This document shows, in pieces, positions 8,763 through 15,498 of a stretch of DNA of 64,000 bases. The translations under genes were made by a program, and so were the position numbers. The notes under the pieces were generated by a model that saw nothing but the letters and a program-made list of their open reading frames with translations, did no database searches and was not told the DNA's origin. Each line of letters begins with the position of its first letter. The stretch's first letter is position 1. This stretch comes from Corynebacterium minutissimum (GTDB lineage Bacteria; Actinomycetota; Actinomycetes; Mycobacteriales; Mycobacteriaceae), in contig NZ_JSEF01000016.1 in assembly GCF_000805675.1 (NCBI RefSeq), forward strand, positions 62,001-126,000. Direction: 5' to 3'.

Positions 8763-10037
8763 CTACAGTGCTTCTGCTACGTGGACATTTCCATCTTCGT
8801 CCACAGTCACCTGCGCGCCCAACGCCTTCACCAGGTTGATGCGCTGCCAGGAGCCGCTTGCGCCCTGCCAATCCAGTGGGGTGCCGGGGGCGGTGGCGGT
8901 TTGGCGGAGGACGTCGGCGCGCTGTTCGTAGTTAAGGTTGGGGTGGGCGGCCTCGAGGAGGACGGGTGCGGCCTTGGGCACGATCATGGGCGCGTCCGGG
9001 TGGTAGACGGTGCTCAGGCCGTAGTCGGCCATGGGCGCATAGCGCTCGGCGGCCTGGGTAGCGGTGGCGTAGGTGGTGCCGGCGGCATTCTGTTCGGACA
9101 CGAGGGTGGCGATATCTTTGCCGGTGCGCCACTGAATCTCAGCGCGAATTTCGGCCTCGGCTTGGCGGAGGGCATCGCGCATTCGCGGATCGTTTAGGCG
9201 ATCCGCGGCAGCGGCAAGGCCCGTCATGCGGCCACCGATGACGTCGAGGGGCGAATGCACGCCCATGACCACGCGGTGATTACCTGCCTCAGCGCCACGC
9301 AGAGCCAGCTGCGGGCCGACTTCCGGGAGCATCGTGGCCAATAGCGTGGTTACCCACACTGCTTGGTTGGTATGGCCGGAGGGGAAGGCTGGCGAATCCA
9401 GGTAGTAGTTCTTCCTGCCGTCGTTGTACCGGTTAATGCGGTCCGGAGCCTGCTGGAAAGGTCGCGCTGCTTTGAAGTAGTGCTTTTCGGCAAAAGTAGA
9501 GCTGGCCAACCCGCCCGCGCGGGCAAGGTAGCCATTGCCCAGAAGGTACTCGGTTTTAGGCAGGCGGTGCTCCGCTAAGGCATCACGGAAGGCTTGGCCA
9601 AGTTCCGGCCCCATAGCATCGGAGACAGCAGCCATGACACCATCGGTATCCGCGGCGGCGTCGCGTTGCGCGCGGGCGATAAGGGCGGCGTCGTGGGCCG
9701 CGGCGTTGTTGATGGCCACGGCTTTATCGAGGTCCTCGGCCATAGTGGCGGGGTTGGCCTTCACGTCGTCGTAAAGCCGCACCACTTCCCAGTACACGCC
9801 ATACTGATAGGACGAGACATCGGAGGGAAAACCCACGAGGTAGTCCGGGGTAAAGGGCCGAGGTGTGGGTGCGCCGAGGTGCTGTACTGGTGCTTCACCG
9901 GTGCTGGAGCCCGTCATGGGATCTGCGAGCGCGGGGATGGTGAAGGGAAGGTCGGCCGCCAAGGCTGTGGGCGGGGCGGAGGTGGCCACCAGCACGGCGG
10001 CAATCGGGGCCGCCAGCGCGCGGGAAAATGTAGGCAT
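8763..10037 (-). CDS. secreted PAP2-family acid phosphatase
   Basis: 424 residues with an N-terminal signal peptide (about 1-28, ending TALAADL). The three parts of the phosphatidic-acid-phosphatase signature are in order: K-x6-RP in KHYFKAARPF, PSGHT, and R-x5-H-x3-D in HRVVMGVHSPLD. Together they form the vanadate-type active site with a phospho-His intermediate. The enzyme probably hydrolyses phosphomonoesters outside the membrane. The C-terminal 120 residues extend beyond the catalytic core and have no membrane helices. The gene lies upstream of wecB on the same strand with a 42-bp gap. Confidence 0.85.
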   Translation of the reverse strand: MPTFSRALAAPIAAVLVATSAPPTALAADLPFTIPALADPMTGSSTGEAPVQHLGAPTPRPFTPDYLVGFPSDVSSYQYGVYWEVVRLYDDVKANPATMAEDLDKAVAINNAAAHDAALIARAQRDAAADTDGVMAAVSDAMGPELGQAFRDALAEHRLPKTEYLLGNGYLARAGGLASSTFAEKHYFKAARPFQQAPDRINRYNDGRKNYYLDSPAFPSGHTNQAVWVTTLLATMLPEVGPQLALRGAEAGNHRVVMGVHSPLDVIGGRMTGLAAAADRLNDPRMRDALRQAEAEIRAEIQWRTGKDIATLVSEQNAAGTTYATATQAAERYAPMADYGLSTVYHPDAPMIVPKAAPVLLEAAHPNLNYEQRADVLRQTATAPGTPLDWQGASGSWQRINLVKALGAQVTVDEDGNVHVAEAL

Positions 10038-10103
10038 AAGGGATTTCTTACACCCTGCAGGTGTCCGCGACGTAACGAAAAAGTAAACGGCGATGGTGTG
10101 CCG

Positions 10104-10241
10104 CTAGTCTTCCGCGGCACTGACCTCTCGAGTTTCCTCAGAGGAGGCCGCACGGGTCTCAACAGGGCCCAGGCTGGCGGTCAGTAGCGCAGCCATAGCC
10201 ACGGCCGCGGATGCCGCATACGTTCTCTTCGAAGTCTCCAC
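10104..10241 (-). CDS. possible 45-aa secreted peptide
   Basis: A frame too short for routine calling starts at GTG 10241 and ends at TAG 10104. It encodes a basic N-terminus (METSKR), a hydrophobic Ala-rich core (AASAAVAMAALLTASLG) and a short acidic tail ending SAAED, the layout of a signal peptide followed by about 15 residues. AGGTT lies about 10 bp upstream of the GTG. It precedes the secreted phosphatase gene on the same strand. It could be a small secreted peptide or the decayed start of a larger secreted protein; I recognise no family. Confidence 0.35.
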   Translation of the reverse strand: METSKRTYAASAAVAMAALLTASLGPVETRAASSEETREVSAAED

Positions 10242-10458
10242 ACTTTTAACCTAACGTGAGGTGGGCCGCAGGGGAAGTCCTCAGCGGAAAACTATTCTCC
10301 ATTCCCCACGTAGCCTTACTTTGCAGGCTCGCGGCAGGTAGGCTGTGTCTCAGACGTGTACGTGCCAGCAAAGCCGCCTGCGCGCGTACTGTGAACGCTG
10401 ATGTGAACGCCACCGCTGGTACTCGTTGCCGGCTGAAGAAGGGGATGACTAGTTTCCA

Positions 10459-10743
10459 ATGATCCAATTTGTTGTGGGCGCTGCCGCCGGATACGTCTTT
10501 GGAACCAAGGCTGGACGCAAGCGCTACCACCAAATTAAGGGCGCTTATGAAAAGGCCGTGAACTCCCCCGCCACCAAGGCCGCGGTGCGTTCGGCGCGCA
10601 AGGCTGTGGCCAACCGCTTGGATCCGGACCCTCGCATGCGCGAGCTCAAGGACTACAACAAAGGGAAGCGCGGCAAGCGTGGCACCAAAGGTGCCACGGA
10701 TGGGGTGCAGCCGGATCGGATTTACGAGCCAGACGAAGATTAG
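10459..10743 (+). CDS. YtxH-like small basic protein
   Basis: 94 residues. The N-terminal hydrophobic segment (MIQFVVGAAAGYVFGTKAG) is followed by a basic helical region (GRKRYHQIKGAYEKAVNSP) and a polar tail rich in K, G and D. This resembles small YtxH-type proteins with one short membrane segment. Function is unknown. The ATG overlaps the TGA of a five-codon frame beginning at ATG 10445, which sits directly after AAGAAGGGG, so the strong ribosome-binding stretch is 14 bp from the annotated start and re-initiation is possible. It is convergent with dnaG. Confidence 0.7.
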   Translation: MIQFVVGAAAGYVFGTKAGRKRYHQIKGAYEKAVNSPATKAAVRSARKAVANRLDPDPRMRELKDYNKGKRGKRGTKGATDGVQPDRIYEPDED

Positions 10744-10744
10744 C

Positions 10745-10766
10745 GCGCACGCTACAGCGCGTGCGC
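10745..10766. terminator. hairpin between convergent genes
   Basis: GCGCACGC pairs perfectly with GCGTGCGC across a 6-nt loop, immediately after the YtxH-like stop and 28 bp beyond the dnaG stop on the other strand. No T tract follows in either direction. It is a plausible but weak bidirectional terminator. Confidence 0.35.
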
Positions 10767-10793
10767 ATGGCTGCGGATTAGCGTCTGCGTCAG

Positions 10794-12722
10794 TTAGCGT
10801 ACGCCGCGGAAGGCGCGGTCATTGAGCTCGCGGCGAGCTTGCTCGAGGGCGACGAGGTCCGCAAAGAGTGAGTTATAGGACTCTTCGTCGTCGGAGGGGC
10901 GCATGCGGCCTAGTTGCGCTTTGAGCTGGGCTACTTGGTCGCCCACCCGGGCTTCCTGAAGTCGCGAGAGCACGGAATCGGCGTAGGCCTCAAGATCGGT
11001 ATTAGGGTTGCCGGTCTCCCCCAGCTTGATGGGTTCCACGGCCAGTTCAGAGACGAAGTTGCGGGCCATAAGATCCGGCATCTCCCCTGCCACGGCGGCG
11101 AGCCACTCCACGCCGGGCTGTTCGGCACCGGCGGTCACGCCACCGAGGGTGGAGATGGCTTGGCGCACGGTGCGGTAGGCCTCGTTGGAATAGGCGTCCT
11201 CCGTGATGCCATCGAAGTAGCTGCCGGCGATCTGCGGGTACTGCAGGGCCAGCTTGAGGGCCTCGCGCTGTGGCCACAGGTGCGGCTCGCGGGGACCGGG
11301 GATGTGCATGACGGGGGCAGCGGACTGCGCGGGTGCTGAGGACGTTTCCTCCAGGCTGGCAAAGCGCGGGCGCTCCTGCTTTTTAGGTTTGCGGGCCTCC
11401 TGGCGTACTTGGTGGAGGACTTCTTCCGGGTCGGGCCAGCCTACCCAGCCGGCAAGACGGCGGGCGTACTCGCGCTGCAAAGGTTGGTCCCGGATCTGGG
11501 CCACGACGGGCACGGCGCGGCGCAGGGCCTGGAGGCGGCCTTCGGCCGAGTCGATGCTGAAATCTGAAATGACCGAGCGAATGACGAACTCAAACATCGG
11601 TATGCGGTCCGCCACGAGGTCGCGCACGGCGGCATCGCCGCGCTCGAGGCGCAGGTCGCAGGGGTCCATGCCGTCGGGAGCAACAGAAACGAAGGATTGG
11701 CCGGTGAACTTCTGCTCGCCCTCGAACGCGCGCATAGCAGCTTTCTGGCCGGCCTCGTCGCCGTCGAAGGTATAGATGAGCTCGCCGTGGAAGTAGGAAT
11801 CATCGAGCATGAGGCGGCGCAGCACCTGGAGATGGTCCCCGCCGAAGGCGGTGCCACAGGAGGCCACGGCGGTCTTCACACCCGCGGCGTACATGGCCAT
11901 GACATCCGTGTAGCCCTCCACCACCACGGCTTGGTGTTGCTCCGCGATGTTGCGCTTGGCCAAGTCAAGGCCGAAGAGCACCTTGGATTTGCGGTAGAGC
12001 ATGGTCTCCGGGGTGTTCATGTACTTGCCCAGCTTGTCATCGTCGAAAAGCTTTCGGGCGCCAAAGCCGATGACATTGCCGGAGAGATCCTTAATGGGCC
12101 ACAGCAAGCGGCGGTGGAAGCGGTCAATGGGGCCGCGCTTGCCCATCTTCGAGATGCCGGCGGCCTCCAACTCTTCGAAGGAAAAGCCCATACGCAGCAA
12201 GTGCTTGGTGGCGGTATCCCAGCCCTCAGGCGCATATCCACATTCAAAGTCGTAGATGATGTCCTTGGAAAAACCACGGTCCAGCAGGAACTCACGGCCG
12301 GTTGCTGCCTGCGGGGTTTCTAACTGTTGGCGGTAGAACTCATGCGCGGCCTTGTTAGCGGCGATAAGGCGCTGGCGGGTGCCGGGTTTTTCATCGCGCG
12401 CACCGGTGGAGCCGCCTTGATAATTGATGTGGTAGCCAATTCTTTGGGCTACGGCCTCCACGGCTTCCGGGAAGGTGACCTGTTCCATCTCCATGAGGAA
12501 GCTAAAAACATCGCCGCCTTTGCCCGTGGAGAAGCAGTGATAATAGCCGCGCTGCGGGCGCACGTGGAAGGACGGGGTCTTCTCATCCTTGAAGGGGCTC
12601 AGTCCCTTGAGCGAGTCATAACCCGCGGGTTTGAGCTGGACGTATTCGCCCACAATTTCTTCAATAGGCGCGCGTTCACGGATAGCTTGGATGTCGCTGT
12701 CCGGAATTCTGCCTCGTGCCAT
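10794..12722 (-). CDS. dnaG: DNA primase
   Basis: 642 residues, normal length. It makes RNA primers at the replication fork. The N-terminal zinc-binding domain (residues 1-100), the catalytic core, and the TOPRIM segment with VVVEGYTDVMAMYAAG and FDGDEAGQKAAMRAFEG are all present, and a C-terminal helicase-binding region follows. The CHC2 zinc-finger ligands are mostly gone: the usual C-P-F-H is S-P-F-K (GLSPFKDEKTPSF) and the usual C-F-x-C is C-F-S-T (YYHCFSTGKGGD), leaving one of four ligands. The DNA is unambiguous there. The domain fold otherwise looks intact, so this is likely a functional zinc-free variant. It is divergent from the RNase gene. Confidence 0.95.
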   Translation of the reverse strand: MARGRIPDSDIQAIRERAPIEEIVGEYVQLKPAGYDSLKGLSPFKDEKTPSFHVRPQRGYYHCFSTGKGGDVFSFLMEMEQVTFPEAVEAVAQRIGYHINYQGGSTGARDEKPGTRQRLIAANKAAHEFYRQQLETPQAATGREFLLDRGFSKDIIYDFECGYAPEGWDTATKHLLRMGFSFEELEAAGISKMGKRGPIDRFHRRLLWPIKDLSGNVIGFGARKLFDDDKLGKYMNTPETMLYRKSKVLFGLDLAKRNIAEQHQAVVVEGYTDVMAMYAAGVKTAVASCGTAFGGDHLQVLRRLMLDDSYFHGELIYTFDGDEAGQKAAMRAFEGEQKFTGQSFVSVAPDGMDPCDLRLERGDAAVRDLVADRIPMFEFVIRSVISDFSIDSAEGRLQALRRAVPVVAQIRDQPLQREYARRLAGWVGWPDPEEVLHQVRQEARKPKKQERPRFASLEETSSAPAQSAAPVMHIPGPREPHLWPQREALKLALQYPQIAGSYFDGITEDAYSNEAYRTVRQAISTLGGVTAGAEQPGVEWLAAVAGEMPDLMARNFVSELAVEPIKLGETGNPNTDLEAYADSVLSRLQEARVGDQVAQLKAQLGRMRPSDDEESYNSLFADLVALEQARRELNDRAFRGVR

Positions 12723-12844
12723 GCGTACAGACTACCCCGTGCGATGGACATGGAGCCATCGATGGCCATGAAGCCTGCCGCGCGGCTTACAGTACGCGCG
12801 GACGGGATTTCAGTTTCGGCCTTATAGCTGCAATGATGGGAGGC

Positions 12845-13336
12845 ATGTCCCAGTCCTCCCCCTCTAAGAAATCGCTACCTGCCCTCATTGGCGGTGCGGT
12901 GCTCGTGCTCGTTGCGGGTTACTTTGGCATCGACCTCGGGAGCGATGATGGGAGCAGCAACAGCGGCCGGGCGGAACAGGCCTCGGACAAGGGGGACGAG
13001 GGGGACGTCGGCAAGCATGGCTCCGAGGAGGGTGACCTGCCCACCTGCTCTATGGACTCCCTGCCTGAGCAGGCGGAGGAGACCGCGCAGGACATTCTGG
13101 CCGGCGGCCCCTATGACTATCCGGACAATGACAACCTGTGCTTTGGCAATTATGAAGGCGTGCTGCCGCAGCAGGATAAGAATTATTATCGCGAATACAC
13201 GGTGGATACCCCGGGCATCGGACACCGCGGTGCTAAGCGCATCGTCACTGGTGGCGGCAGTGAGACGGACCCGGACGTGTGGTACTACACCGATGACCAC
13301 TACGAGAGCTTCTGCACGATTCCGGAGGCCGAGTAG
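12845..13336 (+). CDS. extracytoplasmic guanyl-specific ribonuclease (RNase Sa/barnase family)
   Basis: About 163 residues from ATG 12845; ATGs at 12833/12836 are alternatives and the GGGAGG lies very close to 12845. A basic N-terminus and one hydrophobic segment (PALIGGAVLVLVAGYFGI) act as signal or anchor. An acidic/Gly/Ser linker and a C-terminal microbial RNase domain follow. That domain aligns with RNase Sa: CSMDSLPEQAEETAQ, VLPQQDKNYYREYTV with the catalytic base Glu, GAKRIVTGGG with the catalytic Arg, and TDDHYESF with the catalytic His. It should cleave RNA 3' of G outside the membrane. The gene for its probable inhibitor follows 30 bp downstream. The alternative, a catalytically dead homologue, is unlikely with all three residues present. 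Confidence 0.82.
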   Translation: MSQSSPSKKSLPALIGGAVLVLVAGYFGIDLGSDDGSSNSGRAEQASDKGDEGDVGKHGSEEGDLPTCSMDSLPEQAEETAQDILAGGPYDYPDNDNLCFGNYEGVLPQQDKNYYREYTVDTPGIGHRGAKRIVTGGGSETDPDVWYYTDDHYESFCTIPEAE

Positions 13337-13366
13337 TGCGTAAGAACTGAAGGATTTGTAACAAGC

Positions 13367-13600
13367 ATGGACCGCATTCTCATTACGGAGGCTATCCGCA
13401 GCCGCGAGGATTTCTATGGTGCGCTGGGCCGTCTGCGCAGCAATGCGGCGGGGGCGCCGCACAACCTCGATGACCTCGCGGATTTCCTGCGGGAGCAGCA
13501 CATCCAGGCGATCATTGCAGCCGACTTTGATCTAGAACAGGACGACTTGTCGCGGATTTCTTCGGTGTTGGAGGACCAGGGCGTAGCGCTCGTGCGTTAG
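13367..13600 (+). CDS. barstar-family ribonuclease inhibitor
   Basis: 77 residues, close to barstar length (about 90). It shows the barstar pattern: a short N-terminal strand (DRILITEAIRSREDFYGAL), the helix NLDDLADFLRE, and a later acidic segment (AADFDLEQDDLSRISSVLEDQGV) where family members carry the Asp/Glu residues that plug the RNase active site. No signal peptide, as expected for an inhibitor protecting the cytoplasm from the RNase encoded just upstream. A GAAGGA lies about 12 bp before the ATG. Its last four bases overlap the convergent dgt stop. Confidence 0.78.
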   Translation: MDRILITEAIRSREDFYGALGRLRSNAAGAPHNLDDLADFLREQHIQAIIAADFDLEQDDLSRISSVLEDQGVALVR

Positions 13601-14871
13601 CTGAGGAATCCGAAGAGCTCGGCGCTGCGCTGGGCTAGGCGCTCGAGTCGGGATTCTGTCATGGAGGCCATCTGGTCGATGATGGCACGGTCGCGCTCCA
13701 GATCGGACTCGGCCTGGTTCCACCACAAGGCGAAGGTGGCGTCCAGCGAGCCCGGCGCGCCCGCCACGAGGTAGTCGTAGACGCGGTAGATGCGCTCGCG
13801 CTGGCGATCTTGGCGGGCTAGGTGGGCAGGCTCGTCCATGACGTAGAGAACGGCGATGGTCTTGAGCAGGGTGACCTCAGCGACCGCGCCTGGCGGGACG
13901 TGGAGGTCACCATTCATGCGGCCGAGCGGACCGTCATTGGCTTCTAGGGTGGCGGAAACGGTAGCGCCCACGTAGCGGCCGACGAGCTCGGAGGTCATCT
14001 TCTTTAAGTTGGTATAGGAGCGCAGGGAATAGTCAAAGTTGCCGATGGCATTGATGATGTCCAGTTGGCGCAGGCGGTCGGCGGCCTCGAGGAGCTCGTC
14101 GGCGGTGCCGCCGAAGGCCTTGGCGCCCTTGTCCGCGAGGTGGGCCAGCTCGACTAGGTCCCAGAGCACGCCCAGTGAGATGCGGCGAGAGATGATGCCG
14201 TCTTCGACATCGTGGACGGAATAGGCGATGTCATCTGACCAGTCCATCACCTGGGCTTCCATGGACTTGCGCTGGTCGGAGTGACCCTTCCGGAGCCACT
14301 CGAGTACCTCGATGTCTTCGTCGTAGGCGCCGTACTTGCGGTTGAGTGTGCCGTCGGGGTTGGTCTTGGTCCAGGGGTATTTGCAGGCGGCATCGAGAGA
14401 GGCGCGGGTGAGGTTGAGGCCATAGCTGCTCAGGCCGTCAGGTGTCTCGAGGACGACTTTGGGTTCCAGCTTGGTGAGGATGCGCAGGGTCTGAGCGTTG
14501 CCTTCGAAGCCGCCGAGGGCAACCTCGTTGAGGGCGTTCTCACCGTTGTGGCCGTAGGGCGGGTGGCCGATGTCATGGGTCAGACCGGCCATATCGCACA
14601 GATCGGGGTCTAGGCCCAAGCCAGCGCCGATGCTGCGCGCAATCTGGCTGACCTCCAGGGAGTGGGTCAGGCGGGTACGCGGGGTATCGCCATCGCGGGG
14701 GCCGACGACCTGCGTCTTATCCGCCAGGCGGCGCAGGGCCGCCGAGTGCAGGACGCGGGCGCGGTCCCGGGAGAAGGCGCCGCGGTGCTCCTCGGTGGAA
14801 CTTAAGGCCGAGCCTTTGGGGCTCTCGGCGGCCAAGCGGGCGACGTCATCGGCGGAATAGTTGTAGCTCAC
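13597..14871 (-). CDS. dgt: dGTP triphosphohydrolase-like protein
   Basis: 424 residues. It is an HD-superfamily enzyme that hydrolyses dNTPs to deoxynucleoside and triphosphate and so tunes the dNTP pool. Metal-site motifs are seen: RLTHSLEVSQIARSIG, GLTHDIGHPPYGHNGE (the HD pair) and MDWSDDIAYSVHDVEDG. The length matches the actinobacterial type. The start is GTG 14871. Its stop overlaps the convergent barstar gene by four bases. The neighbour dnaG suits a replication context, though the two are not co-transcribed because the RNase/barstar pair runs the other way between them. Confidence 0.9.
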   Translation of the reverse strand: MSYNYSADDVARLAAESPKGSALSSTEEHRGAFSRDRARVLHSAALRRLADKTQVVGPRDGDTPRTRLTHSLEVSQIARSIGAGLGLDPDLCDMAGLTHDIGHPPYGHNGENALNEVALGGFEGNAQTLRILTKLEPKVVLETPDGLSSYGLNLTRASLDAACKYPWTKTNPDGTLNRKYGAYDEDIEVLEWLRKGHSDQRKSMEAQVMDWSDDIAYSVHDVEDGIISRRISLGVLWDLVELAHLADKGAKAFGGTADELLEAADRLRQLDIINAIGNFDYSLRSYTNLKKMTSELVGRYVGATVSATLEANDGPLGRMNGDLHVPPGAVAEVTLLKTIAVLYVMDEPAHLARQDRQRERIYRVYDYLVAGAPGSLDATFALWWNQAESDLERDRAIIDQMASMTESRLERLAQRSAELFGFLS

Positions 14872-14882
14872 GGGGCTTTAGT

Positions 14883-15467
14883 TTAGGCGTTGTCCTTATC
14901 CTGCTGGGGCTGCCTCGCGCCAATGACGCGGTGGCGCAGGGCCTGGTTAGGTCGGATGATGCGCTCGATGCGGTAGAAGGCCGTGCGCAATCCGGCGGAG
15001 CGCTCCTCCCCTACGACGGTGCGCAGGCCCAGATAGATAAGCCCGCCAACCTCGTGGGCTAGGTAGCGCCACCACGGGATGGAAAAGCGCGGCGAGGGGT
15101 AATAAGGCGTGCCGAGGACGGTGGCCTTGATTCCTTCCTGGCGGGCAATCAGGAAGGTGCGCAGGCGATGGAGCGGATCGGTCACAATGACCGCGTCGGT
15201 CACGTTGAGCTTCTCACGCGCGGCAACCAGCGAGCTGCGGGTGTCGAGGCCTTCGGTGAGGGCGGTGACGTTAAGGGGGACGTCGGCAAGCATGGCCCTA
15301 GCTACCCCAGCTTCGGTGAACCTGTCGCCGGGCAAGTTGCCGCCCACGGTGATGATGGGGAGGTTGTGTGCGGTGGCGTACTCGGCGGCGTAGCGCACGC
15401 GGCCAGTCAGGATGCGGGAGGGGCGGCCGTCGTACTGCGCGGCGCCTAAGACAATAACGTATTTCAC
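14883..15467 (-). CDS. DUF218/YdcF-like protein
   Basis: 194 residues. A DUF218 fold: MKYVIVLGAAQYDGRPS at the N-terminus (typical VVLGxxxxxGxPS), RVRYAAEYA, ITVGGN, EAGVARAML, a DTRSSLVAAREKL segment (family pattern N-T-x-E-N/S) and VTDPLHRLRTFLIAR. Relatives (YdcF, SanA, ElyC) act in envelope or lipid-carrier physiology; the exact reaction here is unknown. There is no N-terminal membrane helix, unlike SanA. It lies 11 bp upstream of dgt on the same strand and probably shares its transcript. Confidence 0.82.
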   Translation of the reverse strand: MKYVIVLGAAQYDGRPSRILTGRVRYAAEYATAHNLPIITVGGNLPGDRFTEAGVARAMLADVPLNVTALTEGLDTRSSLVAAREKLNVTDAVIVTDPLHRLRTFLIARQEGIKATVLGTPYYPSPRFSIPWWRYLAHEVGGLIYLGLRTVVGEERSAGLRTAFYRIERIIRPNQALRHRVIGARQPQQDKDNA

Positions 15468-15498
15468 TGTCTCACTACCTTAGCGCCGGGAAGGTATC

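Noticed and set aside
10256..10462. Plus-strand 68-codon frame before the YtxH-like gene
   Set aside because: No ribosome-binding site or recognisable composition; it looks like leader DNA.
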